Shown: piece by piece, positions 51,159 through 59,880 of the stretch
How the letters are laid out: every line of letters starts with the position of its first letter
Numbering within the stretch: position 1 is the stretch's first letter
Source: an uncultured Collinsella sp.
GTDB lineage: Bacteria > Actinomycetota > Coriobacteriia > Coriobacteriales > Coriobacteriaceae
DNA: 64,000 nucleotides
Assembly (NCBI GenBank): GCA_959599095.1
Contig: CAUGGC010000009.1
Coordinates: 1-64,000, forward strand
Reading direction: 5' to 3'
The notes under the pieces: generated by a model
What the model was told of the DNA's origin: nothing
The model's database searches: none
What the model saw: the letters and a program-made list of their open reading frames with translations, nothing else
Program-made: the position numbers and the translations under genes

Positions 51159-52244
51159 ATGGGTCTGATTCAAAAGAAGGACGAGAAGGACGAGATCGAC
51201 GGCATCCAGATCATCGAACGCGGCGAAGGCCCCGACGGTGATGAGGAGGAGAAGATCGATCTGGTCGCCGGTACGTCTGCCGAGCACATTGCTGCCGGTA
51301 CGACGGCCGAGGAGGAGGACGCTCGCCTGGAGGCAAAGATCGCCGCGGACGCCGCCGACGAGAACCTCATGCCCGAGGAACAGGACGAGGACGACGACTC
51401 CGACGAAGACGACCATGCATCCAAGCACAAGAAGACGATGATTGCCGCCTTTGTGGTTGCAGTCGTGATTGCTGCCGTGATTGGCTTCTTTATTGGCAAT
51501 GGCGGCTTTGGCGGCAAGGGAGTCGGCTCGGCGACCCTGACTGAGGACCAGCTCGATTCGACCGTGGCAAGCTACAGCTACAACGGCAAGAAGAGCGACA
51601 TCACCGCGCGCGAGGCCATTGAGAGCCAGTACAGCCTCGATACTGTCAAGGATAGCGATGGCAACTACACCGCTCCGTCTGCCGACGTCATCCTGTCCTA
51701 CGTGCGCAACAAGATCCTGCTCGATGCTGCCGAGGACGAGGGCATTACCGTCTCCTCTAAGGAGATGAAGAAGTACGCCGAGGATTCCATCGGCACTTCG
51801 GACTACAAGACCATGGCCACGCAGTACGGCGTGTCCAAGGACCAGGCCAAGCAGATCGTCCGTCAGTCCGCTACGCTGCAGAAGCTCTACAAGAAGAAGG
51901 TGGGCGACAGCTCCGCAAGCATGCCGACTGCTCCGACCGAGCCTTCTGACGGCAACGAGGAGACCGCGAGCAAGGACTACGCCGACTACATCATCAACCT
52001 TGCCGGCGATGAGTGGGATAGCTCAAAGGGCACTTGGAAGGATGCCGACGGCACCTACGCTAAGGCCTTCGCTGACGATGCCTTTACGGCCGATAGCGCC
52101 ACCTACAAGCAGGCCATGACCGCCTACTACACTGCTTATCAGCAGTACTCCTCGCAGGCTTCGAGCGCCAGCTCCAAGTGGACCGAGTATGCTAACGGCC
52201 TCTACGCCAAGGCTAACATCAGCATCTACGGCCTGTTTGCGTAA
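51159..52244 (+). CDS. Membrane-anchored SurA_N-like protein
   Basis: 361 residues. The first ~92 are an acidic cytoplasmic region (many Glu/Asp). One transmembrane helix follows (MIAAFVVAVVIAAVIGFFIG). The extracytoplasmic part resembles the N-terminal chaperone domain of SurA/PrsA-type foldases (VILSYVRNKILLDAAEDEGI, SSKEMKKYAEDSI, VSKDQAKQIVRQS). No PPIase domain is present. Probably a secreted-protein chaperone or holdase. AAGGAG precedes the ATG. Confidence 0.72.
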   Translation: MGLIQKKDEKDEIDGIQIIERGEGPDGDEEEKIDLVAGTSAEHIAAGTTAEEEDARLEAKIAADAADENLMPEEQDEDDDSDEDDHASKHKKTMIAAFVVAVVIAAVIGFFIGNGGFGGKGVGSATLTEDQLDSTVASYSYNGKKSDITAREAIESQYSLDTVKDSDGNYTAPSADVILSYVRNKILLDAAEDEGITVSSKEMKKYAEDSIGTSDYKTMATQYGVSKDQAKQIVRQSATLQKLYKKKVGDSSASMPTAPTEPSDGNEETASKDYADYIINLAGDEWDSSKGTWKDADGTYAKAFADDAFTADSATYKQAMTAYYTAYQQYSSQASSASSKWTEYANGLYAKANISIYGLFA

Positions 52245-52285
52245 GGGCTGCCCGAGCCACCGAGTGCGTAGCCAAAAAGTCTGAT

Positions 52286-52324
52286 AAGCCCGCTAGAACG
52301 GATATCGTTCTAGCGGGCTTTTTG
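52286..52324 (+). terminator. Terminator after the SurA_N-like gene
   Basis: AAGCCCGCTAGAACG pairs perfectly with CGTTCTAGCGGGCTT around GATAT, followed by TTTT. Confidence 0.92.
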
Positions 52325-52373
52325 CACTGTGGGGAGGGCGATGAGAGGGGGTGGTTGTATGCAAATTTTGGGA

Positions 52374-52393
52374 CACTTTATTCATATAAAGTG
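52374..52393. promoter_or_regulatory. Palindrome CACTTTAT-TCAT-ATAAAGTG upstream of the GlcNAc PTS gene
   Basis: Two 8-bp inverted arms separated by 4 bases, in the 520-bp AT-rich region before the EIICB gene. It could be an operator. Confidence 0.4.
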
Positions 52394-52442
52394 AAAACGA
52401 TTTCGGCTAAACTGGTAGTAACAATGTGGTACCACTGTTCAT

Positions 52443-52458
52443 CTGGTAGTAACCAATT
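52443..52458. promoter_or_regulatory. NagR/DasR-type operator, site 1
   Basis: CTGGTAGTAACCAATT: core TGGT-AGTA-ACCA matches the TGGT-N4-ACCA form known for NagR/DasR sites. A weaker copy (TGGTAGTAACAA) is 31 bases upstream at 52413, and GTGGTACCAC lies between at 52426-52435. It is upstream of the GlcNAc PTS gene. Site 2 is at 54444. Confidence 0.65.
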
Positions 52459-52536
52459 TTGAGACGAAATCGAATGGAAATTGCTAAGAATTAGTTTGGT
52501 AATGAAAGAAACGCACCATGTCTACCTGCGTAAATT

Positions 52537-52551
52537 ACCGTTTACGGGCCA
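52537..52551. promoter_or_regulatory. Shared motif ACCGTTTACGGGCCA, copy 1
   Basis: Matches 57398-57412 at 14 of 15 positions. The inner CCG-TTTA-CGG is a near-palindrome. A partial copy AACCGTTTGG follows at 52558. It lies upstream of the PTS EIICB gene, as the other copy lies upstream of the galactosidase gene, so both may bind the same regulator. Confidence 0.45.
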
Positions 52552-52765
52552 AAAATAACCGTTTGGCAACGATATAGCAATTTGAACGAAATGTGGTGGA
52601 CGTTTGAATTGAGTGTGTGCTACCGTACATACCAGCAACCCCAAATAGGGACTGGGTTGTCTAAGTTTGCGCATCAATGCCGGCAAGCGGAGAAGCCGGT
52701 ATGCATAAGGCGCGGACATGGAACTCGTTGGTGAACAACGAAAGAAAGGTTGGAGGAGATACCAT

Positions 52766-54255
52766 ATGATGAAGTACCTCCAGAAGCTCGGCAAAGCGCT
52801 GATGCTTCCCGTCGCGGCGCTTCCCGTCGCAGGTATTCTTATGGGTGTGGGCTACCTGCTCGCTCCCGCAGTCATGGGTGCTGCCGGTGACACTACCGGT
52901 TTTGCCTATACCGCCGGTTTCCTGCTCATCAAGGCAGGCGGCGCTCTTATCGATAACATGGCCTGGCTGTTCGCAGTCGGCGCCGCTGTCGGCCTTGCCG
53001 ACGATCACGATGGCACCCTGGCCTCGCTGGCCTCGTCGCCTTCCTGATGATCCAGCAGCTCCTGAACCCCGCTGTTGTTGGTACCATTCGTGGTATGGAC
53101 GCCGATGCTCAGACCGCTTGGCTTGCCACGACCGAGGGCATCGCGTTCTCCAAGATCGCTGGTAACTCCTTCATCGGCATCCTGTCCGCCATCATCGGTG
53201 GCACTTGCTACAACAAGTTCAAGGACACCCGTCTTCCCGACTGGCTGGCTTTCTTCTCCGGCAAGCGTTGCGTCGCCATCATGACCGCCGTCATCTGCAT
53301 CGTCGTCTCCGTCGTCCTGCTCTTTGCTTGGCCGCTCATCTTCGGTGCTCTTGTTGCTCTTGGTGAGGGTATCGCCGCCATGGGCGGTATCGGCGCTGGC
53401 ATCTACGCCTTCCTCAACCGCCTGCTCATCCCGACCGGTCTGCACCACGCTCTGAACAACGTGTTCTGGTTCGACACCATCGGCCTGGGCGACCTGACCC
53501 ACTTCTGGGCTGGCGAGACCTCTGCTGACGTCAAGTGGAGCCTCGGTATGTACATGTCCGGCTTCTTCCCCTGCATGATGTTCGGTGTCCCGGGCGCTGC
53601 CCTGGCTATGGTTCAGACCGCTAAGAACAAGAAGGCTGCTATCGGCCTGGTTGTCTCCGCTGCTATCTGCGCCTTCGTCTGCGGCGTCACCGAGCCCTTC
53701 GAGTTCGGCTTCATGTTCCTGTGCTTCCCGCTCTACGTCGTGTACGCTGCCCTCTACGGCATCTTCACCATCGTCACCTACTATGTTGGTTTCCGTGCTG
53801 GCTTCTGCTTCTCCGCTGGTGCTACCGACCTCCTGTTCTCCTCTAGCCTCCCGGCTGCCGCCAACACCTGGATGATCATCCCGCTGGGCATCGCTGCCTT
53901 CGTGGTCTTCTACCTCGTGTTCCGCTTCGCCATCACCAAGTTCAACCTCATGACCCCTGGTCGCGAGGATGAGGATGTCGAGGAGACCTCCGCTTCCGCC
54001 GCTGCTGGCGACGACAAGTTCGCCGCTCTGGCCGCCGCTGTTCTTGCTGCCGTCGGTGGCAAGGAGAACGTCAAGACCGTTGACTGCTGCGCTACTCGCC
54101 TGCGCTTCGAGCTCGGCGATTCCGCTCTGGTCGACGAGGCTGCCTGCAAGAAGGCCGGCGCTCTGGGTGTCATGAAGATGGACAAGGGTGCTACCCAGGT
54201 CATCATCGGCACGCAGGTCCAGGCTGTTGCCGAGGAGCTCAAGAAGCTTCTCTAA
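52766..54255 (+). pseudogene. nagE: PTS N-acetylglucosamine-type EIICB, frameshifted
   Basis: Together about 497 codons encode one glucose-family permease: EIIC with LGKALMLPVAALPVAG and DNMAWLFAVGAAVGLADDHDG in the first frame (to the TGA at 53045). RLLIPTGLHHALNN, GFFPCMMFGVPGAALAM and CGVTEPFEFGFMF follow in the second frame, then EIIB with DCCATRLRF (phospho-Cys) and TQVIIGTQV. The frames change at about 53020-53035, within GCCTCGCTGGCCTCG; restoring one base (TCGGCTGGC) would join them. No slippery heptamer is seen. Either a sequencing error, or a recent loss of function in an otherwise intact gene. Strong GGAGGAG before the ATG. Confidence 0.85.
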
Positions 54256-54279
54256 GCCTTAAAGACGTATCTGTCTTGC

Positions 54280-54315
54280 AAAGGGTCGTCCCGCTCCGCG
54301 GGGGCGGCCCTTTTT
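54280..54315 (+). terminator. Terminator after the EIICB gene
   Basis: AAGGGTCGTCCCGC pairs with GCGGGGGCGGCCCTT around TCC, followed by TTT. Confidence 0.88.
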
Positions 54316-54443
54316 GCTACCTCAATACTTGATGCAGCGATGTAATTGGTATTACAGTACACAGGCAATCAACTGGCAAACATTATTGAAATATGCTTGT
54401 TGACCTGCTGTTATTCCATTAAAACTGCTATAGTACGTGGTGT

Positions 54444-54459
54444 CTGGTTACAACCAATT
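54444..54459. promoter_or_regulatory. NagR/DasR-type operator, site 2
   Basis: CTGGTTACAACCAATT, core TGGT-TACA-ACCA, 28 bases before the ATG of the regulator gene at 54488. A half site ATTGGTATTACAG is at 54344. The position suggests autoregulation by the NagR-like protein. Confidence 0.65.
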
Positions 54460-54487
54460 TCGAGTCATATATCCGGCAGGTATCATT

Positions 54488-55219
54488 ATGGCAATGGGAG
54501 CGCGCAAACAACCTCTGTACGATCAGCTCGTCGATTTGCTGACCGATAAAATCGATCACGAGCTTCGACCCGGCGACTATTTGCCGTCTGAGCGTGACTT
54601 GTCGGAGCGCTACGGGCTCTCGCGTACGACGGTTCGCCTTGCCCTACAGGAGCTTGAGCGCCTAGGCTTGGTGGTTCGTCAGCGCGGCCGTGGAACCATG
54701 GTGTGCGACCGCTCTCTGCAAACGGCAAACCTCTCGCAAATCTATAGCTTTACTGAGCAGATGAAGGCGATCGGCCGTGTGCCCAAGACGACGATTCTTG
54801 AGTTTACCGAGGTCGAGGCTGACAAGAATATTGCCATAGAGATGAACGCGCGTCTTGGCGAGCGTCTGTACAAGATCAAGCGCCTGCGTATTGCCGATGG
54901 TGTGCCGCTGATGATTGAGTGTACATATCTGCCGAGTCGTAAGTTCTTTGCGCTTAAGCGCCCCATGATCGAGAACAAATCGCTATACGACATGATCGAG
55001 CAGGACTTTCACGAGAAAGTTCGCGTGGCAGAGGAGGAATTCTACGCGAGTATTGCCCGCCATTCCGACGCTCGTTTGCTCGAGATTGCCGAAGGCGCAC
55101 CGGTCCTGGATTTGATTCGTACCACATATGACATGAACAACGAGGTTATCGAGTATACGCGTTCGGTTGCGCGCGCCGACCAGTTTAAATACAAGGTCTA
55201 CCACAACCGCGCAGTCTAG
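54488..55219 (+). CDS. NagR/DasR-like GntR-family regulator, paralogue 1
   Basis: 243 residues: winged helix with PLYDQLVDLLTDKIDHELRP, LPSERDLSERYGLSRTTVRL and GRGTMV, then a UTRA domain. It is close to the regulator at 63007 through the whole length, with nearly the same recognition helix (YGLSRTTVRLALQELERLG against FGLSRSTVRLAIQELEYLG). In NagR/DasR proteins the effector is GlcN-6-P or GlcNAc-6-P. It lies between the GlcNAc PTS and nagA, so it likely governs them. The ATG at 54488 is chosen; an upstream in-frame GTG-like extension would run through site 2. Confidence 0.9.
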   Translation: MAMGARKQPLYDQLVDLLTDKIDHELRPGDYLPSERDLSERYGLSRTTVRLALQELERLGLVVRQRGRGTMVCDRSLQTANLSQIYSFTEQMKAIGRVPKTTILEFTEVEADKNIAIEMNARLGERLYKIKRLRIADGVPLMIECTYLPSRKFFALKRPMIENKSLYDMIEQDFHEKVRVAEEEFYASIARHSDARLLEIAEGAPVLDLIRTTYDMNNEVIEYTRSVARADQFKYKVYHNRAV

Positions 55220-55362
55220 AGTTATTGGGTATAAACGGCTTGGCGTGTTTTGCGGCGGGTGCAAAATGTGCCAAGCGCAAGAAGGCAACGAACAATCGCT
55301 CGAATTAACAATGCAGTGGTTTTTGATCCGCCCTAAAACGCACTGCGGGTACGGGAGCATAG

Positions 55363-56532
55363 ATGAGCACGTATGCTATCAAGGCCGACAAGTTCTTTTT
55401 GCCGGCGGGGCCGCAGCTGGGCGGCTTCCTGATGGTCGAAGACGGCGTCTTTGGCGCCTGGCAGGCCGATGAGCCCGCTTGTGAGATCAAAGATTATTCG
55501 GGTACATGGATTGCGCCGGGCATGGTGGACACCCACATTCATGGCTTCTATAACCATGCCACGACCGATAACGATGCCGAGGGCATCAACATCAGCTCGA
55601 CCGAGCTCGCTCGTCGTGGTACCACCAGCTGGCTGCCTACGACCTTTACCGACGGTGTGGAGCAGATCAGGGACGCCTGCGCTGCCATTGCACAGGCGGA
55701 CGAAGAGCGTGGACCTGAGTTCTGCGGTGCTCGTATTCAGGGCATCTACCTGGAGGGTCCGTTCTTTACCATGAAGCATGTGGGCGCCCAGAACCCTGCT
55801 TATCTGATCGACCCGTCCGCGAAAGTTTTTGACGAGTGGCAGGAGGCCGCCGGCGGTCGTATCGTCAAGAGCGCTATGGCGGCCGAGCGTGACGGCGCCG
55901 CCGCCTACGCCGCGGCTCTGAGCGCAAAGGGCGTCGTGACCTGCATCGGCCACTCTGATGCCACCTATGATGAGTGTGCTGCAGCGATCAATGCTGGCGC
56001 CAGCTGCTTTACGCATACCTACAACGGCCAGCGCGGTCTGCATCACCGTGAGCCCGGTGTTGTCGGGGCTGCTATGACCACGCCCAACACCTATGCCGAG
56101 ATCATTTGCGACGGTAAGCACGTGAACCCTGCTGCTATCAAGGCACTGCTGCAGGCCAAGGGCTGGCAGCACACGGTGCTGATCACCGACTGCCTGGGTT
56201 GCGGCGGCATGCCCGAGGGCAAGTTCACCAGCGGTGGCATGGATGTCATTATGAAGGACAACCTTTGCTGGCTCGCCGATGGCTCTGCTATCGCCGGCTC
56301 GGTGCTCACGCTCGCGCAGGGCGTCAAGAACATCGTCGACTGGGGTCTTGCGAGCGCCGATATCGCAATTCGCATGGCGACCGAGGTGCCCGCGCGCTCT
56401 GCTCACGTCGAGGATAAATGTGGCAGCATTATGCCCGGTCGCGACGCCGACTTTGTCGTGTTCAATCCCGACCTTACCCTGGTCGAGACGTATGTGGGTG
56501 GCAACAGCGTCGGCAACGCGTTTGCCGAGTAG
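55363..56532 (+). CDS. nagA: N-acetylglucosamine-6-phosphate deacetylase
   Basis: Removes acetate from GlcNAc-6-P, giving GlcN-6-P. 389 residues. Metal-dependent amidohydrolase with VDTHIHGFYNHATTDND, EGPFFTMKHVGAQNP, GHSDATYDECAAAINAGASCFTHTYN and TDCLGCGGMPEG (catalytic Asp). The C-terminal MPGRDADFVVFNPD is typical. GGAGCATAG precedes the ATG. NagB is not in the window, so GlcN-6-P deaminase must be elsewhere. Confidence 0.95.
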   Translation: MSTYAIKADKFFLPAGPQLGGFLMVEDGVFGAWQADEPACEIKDYSGTWIAPGMVDTHIHGFYNHATTDNDAEGINISSTELARRGTTSWLPTTFTDGVEQIRDACAAIAQADEERGPEFCGARIQGIYLEGPFFTMKHVGAQNPAYLIDPSAKVFDEWQEAAGGRIVKSAMAAERDGAAAYAAALSAKGVVTCIGHSDATYDECAAAINAGASCFTHTYNGQRGLHHREPGVVGAAMTTPNTYAEIICDGKHVNPAAIKALLQAKGWQHTVLITDCLGCGGMPEGKFTSGGMDVIMKDNLCWLADGSAIAGSVLTLAQGVKNIVDWGLASADIAIRMATEVPARSAHVEDKCGSIMPGRDADFVVFNPDLTLVETYVGGNSVGNAFAE

Positions 56533-56564
56533 CCGCCAAGGAAACGATCCGAAAGGGGATTTAG

Positions 56565-57038
56565 ATGATTTACGGTGCATTAGGCGATATCGAGGAATAT
56601 CGCGGAATGCTCAAGGGCCTCGACGTGCTGATCGACTGGCTCGAGGAGAACGACCCGGCGGAGCTCGAGGTCGGCAGCCATCCGATTCTGGGCGACAAGG
56701 TCTTTGCGAACGTCATGGCTCCCACGACGCGTCCCGAGGCCGAGGCTCACTATGAGACGCATCAGCGCTATCACGACCTGCAGATCGACGTCGAGGGTCG
56801 CGAGGCCTTTAAGGTCGCCACGGGCAGCCTGACGCTGGTCCAGGAGTTTGACGAGAAGGACGACTACGATTTGGTCGATTCCGACGCCTCGATCGCCGGC
56901 GATCTTGCTGACGATAAGTTCGCGCTGTTCGTTGCCGGCGAGCCTCACATGCCCACGCTCGAGTTCCCGGGCGATGGCGCGCAGCCGGTCAAGAAGATCT
57001 GCTTTAAGCTGCTTGCAGACGCTTACTGGGAGGAGTAG
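56565..57038 (+). CDS. YhcH/YjgK/YiaL (DUF386) family protein
   Basis: 157 residues, one cupin-like domain: GDIEEYRGMLKGLDVLIDWL at the start, TTRPEAEAHYETHQRYHDLQIDVEG in the middle with candidate metal ligands, FVAGEPHMPTLEFPGDG and VKKICFKLLA at the end. Members accompany sialic acid and other amino-sugar pathways and may be sugar isomerases or anomerases. GAAAGGGG precedes the ATG, 32 bases after nagA, so they form one operon. Confidence 0.88.
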   Translation: MIYGALGDIEEYRGMLKGLDVLIDWLEENDPAELEVGSHPILGDKVFANVMAPTTRPEAEAHYETHQRYHDLQIDVEGREAFKVATGSLTLVQEFDEKDDYDLVDSDASIAGDLADDKFALFVAGEPHMPTLEFPGDGAQPVKKICFKLLADAYWEE

Positions 57039-57099
57039 CGAACTGCTCGGCTGAGTTGTTCGCCTGATGGCGTGATTCCCCTAGGGAAATCACGCTACG

Positions 57100-57149
57100 A
57101 CCCCGCCAAGCGTGTTTTCCCTAGGGGAATCACGTTTGGCGGGGTTTTA
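57100..57149 (+). terminator. Terminator after the YhcH-family gene
   Basis: CCCCGCCAAGCGTG pairs with CACGTTTGGCGGGG, followed by TTTT. A repeated CCCTAGGGAA/TTCCCTAGGGG motif at 57077 and 57117 makes alternative hairpins. The gap 57150-57523 is the AT-rich upstream region of the galactosidase gene. Confidence 0.8.
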
Positions 57150-57397
57150 TGTTTATGAATAGGGGAACTGAAGCCGTGACGATGCTTGGGTTGGCGCACG
57201 CGCACTCAAATCGGCAACAACAAAGCAGATAAGCATTTGAAGAAATGCGATTGAAGCATAATGTAACTAGTATGAAATAGTGGATAGCTGGTACATATCA
57301 CCTTTCAAATATAGAATCGCTAGAAATCTATAGTAAAAAAGTAATTTACCAGCGGGTTTATATTTTGTTCATTAAAGCCGTTCATCGTCATTTGGCT

Positions 57398-57412
57398 ACC
57401 GTTTACGGACCA
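57398..57412. promoter_or_regulatory. Shared motif ACCGTTTACGGACCA, copy 2
   Basis: Differs from 52537-52551 at one position only. It is 112 bases before the galactosidase gene. Two half sites GCTGGTACAT (57286) and TTACCAGC (57346) of the NagR/DasR type are in the same gap. Confidence 0.45.
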
Positions 57413-57523
57413 CTTCAGATTCTGACTACATAATTGCGTTAATGCGTCCATAATAGGCAAGGCGTTTAGCCGAGGGCCGAGGAACCGGCATCCGCGTCGT
57501 AGAGCACGAAGATCGGGAGTAGC

Positions 57524-59320
57524 ATGCATTCGTTTAAGATCACCAATCAATTCCTACTCGATGATGAGCCGTTCACCATCTTGTCGGGGGCGATTCACTA
57601 TATGCGTGTTCATCCGAGCGACTGGCACCACTCGCTCTATAACCTTAAGGCTCTTGGGTTTAATACGGTCGAAACGTATGTACCGTGGAATCTTCATGAG
57701 CCAAAGCCTGGCGTCTTCGATTTTTCTGGCTCAATCGATTTGGCGGCATTTCTTGATGAGGCAGCATCGCTCGGTCTGTATGCAATCGTTCGGCCCTCTC
57801 CGTTTATTTGTGCAGAATGGGAATTTGGCGGCATGCCAGCATGGCTGCTGCGCGAACATGATATGAGGCCGCGTAGCAGCGACCCCAAATTTCTTGCTCA
57901 CGTTGCGCAGTACTACGACCATCTCATGCCGATACTCGTCTCGCGTCAGATTGACAAGGGCGGAAATATCATCATGATGCAGGTTGAAAACGAGTATGGA
58001 TCATATTGCGAGGATAAGGACTATCTTCGCGCGATTCGTCGCCTTATGGTCGAGCGTGGGGTTTCCGTGCCCCTTTGTACTTCCGATGGCCCGTGGCGTG
58101 GGTGCCTTCGTGCCGGTACGCTCATTGACGATGATGTGTTGTGCACCGGCAACTTTGGTTCTCATGCAAAGGAGAACTTTGAGGCTCTTTCTGCTTTTCA
58201 CAAGGAGCATGGAAAACAATGGCCTCTTATGTGCATGGAGTTGTGGGACGGCTGGTTCAATCGCTATGGGGAGAACGTCATCAGACGCGATCCCGAAGAT
58301 CTTGCCTCTTGCGTTCGCGAGGTGCTCGAGCTTGGAGGATCTTTAAACCTCTACATGTTTCATGGAGGCACCAACTTTGGATTTATGAACGGATGTTCTG
58401 CACGCCATACGCATGACCTGCACCAGGTGACATCATATGACTACGATGCTCCATTGGACGAACAGGGCAACCCGACCGAGAAATACTTCGCAATTCAAAG
58501 GACAGTTCACGAGCTGTATCCCGATATCGCGCAAAGCAAGCCGTTAACAAAAAAGGCGTTTTCCATGCCCGATATTTCGGTGAGTGAGCGCGTAAGTCTC
58601 TTTAATGTGCTCGATATTCTTTCGGAGCCGATTGAAGCCCAATATCCTATGCCCATGGAAGAGATGGGTCAGTCGTATGGATATACGTTATATACCACGA
58701 CTGTCGAGCGTGACCGTGCAGATGAAGAGCGTATTCGGGTTATTGACGCCCGCGACCGCGCTCAGGTGTTTGTGAACGGTGACAAGGTGGCGACGCAGTA
58801 TCAGGAGCACATTGGGGAAGATATTCACTGCGTTCTTCCCTGTGAACACAACCGCCTGGATGTTCTGACCGAGGATATGGGTCGCGTCAATTATGGTCAC
58901 AAATTGCTCGCTGATACGCAGCATAAGGGCATTAGGACAGGAGTTTGCGTTGATCTTCACTTTGTTACCGGTTGGGAGATGCGTTGTCTGCCACTCGATA
59001 ACATCGATAATCTTGATTATTCCGCCGGCTGGGTAGAGGGGCAACCTTCCTTTTATCGCGCAAAGTTTGATATATCTGAGCCGGCTGATACCTTTATCGA
59101 CACTACGGGTTTTGGAAAGGGTGTGGCATTCGTAAACGGAACGAATGTCGGACGTTTTTGGGATAAGGGTCCCATCATGACGCTCTATGTTCCGCACGGT
59201 TTATTACACCCTGGTACCAATGAACTCGTTATGTTCGAAACAGAGGGCGTGTATGATGCGAAAATCTCCCTTCGCTCTGAGCCCGTTATCCGTACACTTG
59301 AACAAGAAGGAGTTGAGTAG
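57524..59320 (+). CDS. Beta-galactosidase, GH35 (BgaC-like)
   Basis: 598 residues, cytosolic (no signal peptide). The TIM barrel has ILSGAIHYMRVHPSDWHHSL and FNTVETYVPWNLHEP. The acid/base Glu157 is in QVENEYGSY and the nucleophile Glu239 in MCMELWDGWF, then LYMFHGGTNFGFMNG. The length is like BgaC of Streptococcus pneumoniae (about 595), which cleaves Gal-beta-1,3-GlcNAc/GalNAc. GGAGTAGC precedes the ATG. It heads an operon with a mannose-family PTS. Here it would split a phosphorylated disaccharide taken up by the PTS. Confidence 0.92.
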   Translation: MHSFKITNQFLLDDEPFTILSGAIHYMRVHPSDWHHSLYNLKALGFNTVETYVPWNLHEPKPGVFDFSGSIDLAAFLDEAASLGLYAIVRPSPFICAEWEFGGMPAWLLREHDMRPRSSDPKFLAHVAQYYDHLMPILVSRQIDKGGNIIMMQVENEYGSYCEDKDYLRAIRRLMVERGVSVPLCTSDGPWRGCLRAGTLIDDDVLCTGNFGSHAKENFEALSAFHKEHGKQWPLMCMELWDGWFNRYGENVIRRDPEDLASCVREVLELGGSLNLYMFHGGTNFGFMNGCSARHTHDLHQVTSYDYDAPLDEQGNPTEKYFAIQRTVHELYPDIAQSKPLTKKAFSMPDISVSERVSLFNVLDILSEPIEAQYPMPMEEMGQSYGYTLYTTTVERDRADEERIRVIDARDRAQVFVNGDKVATQYQEHIGEDIHCVLPCEHNRLDVLTEDMGRVNYGHKLLADTQHKGIRTGVCVDLHFVTGWEMRCLPLDNIDNLDYSAGWVEGQPSFYRAKFDISEPADTFIDTTGFGKGVAFVNGTNVGRFWDKGPIMTLYVPHGLLHPGTNELVMFETEGVYDAKISLRSEPVIRTLEQEGVE

Positions 59321-59322
59321 AA

Positions 59323-59787
59323 ATGATTGTAGGCGCACGAATCGACTTTCGCTTGATTCACGGACAGGTGGCAAACCTCTGGTCTAACGCCCGTCGGGTA
59401 AGCCGCTTCATGGTAGTTGACGACGAGGTATCGCAAGATGCTACCCAAAAGCAGGTTCTTCGCATGGCTTGCCCGGCAACTGTGAAGTTGTCCGTGCTTC
59501 CTGTCGACAAGGCCGCTGCCAACATCACTGCTGGCAAATATGATGCGCAACGTCTCTTCATTGTTGCGAAAAAGCCTGAGGTCTACGTTCGACTTTTGGA
59601 ACAAGGTGTTAAGCTTGAGCAGCTCATCGTCGGTAATATGACGACAATGGAGCCGGTCAAGAAGCTGAATCGCAACATTAGTTGCGACCAGGGGGACCTT
59701 GACGCATTTGCCAAACTCAAGGCCGATAATCTTCCTATTGTCATTCAGCTGACGCCGCAGGATAACCCAGAGGCTCTCACGCTCTAG
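59323..59787 (+). CDS. PTS mannose/N-acetylgalactosamine-family EIIB
   Basis: 154 residues. Phospho-accepting His13 in ARIDFRLIHGQVANLW. VVDDEVSQDATQKQVLRMA and VGNMTTMEPVKKLNRNI are conserved family stretches. It starts 2 bases after the galactosidase stop, with AAGGAG before the ATG. It receives phosphate from EIIA (62491) and passes it to sugar in EIIC-EIID. Confidence 0.93.
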   Translation: MIVGARIDFRLIHGQVANLWSNARRVSRFMVVDDEVSQDATQKQVLRMACPATVKLSVLPVDKAAANITAGKYDAQRLFIVAKKPEVYVRLLEQGVKLEQLIVGNMTTMEPVKKLNRNISCDQGDLDAFAKLKADNLPIVIQLTPQDNPEALTL

Positions 59788-59880
59788 TCGAATTAACGCT
59801 AGGCCGTGAAGGGGGATGCACGGTTTATATAAGCGTATTGGTATTGTAGAAACTGTTACACCTTAAATAAGGAGTTTACC

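Noticed and set aside
53020..53050. Programmed -1 frameshift in the EIICB gene
   Set aside because: No X-XXY-YYZ slippery heptamer and no evident pseudoknot were seen. A one-base loss is simpler.
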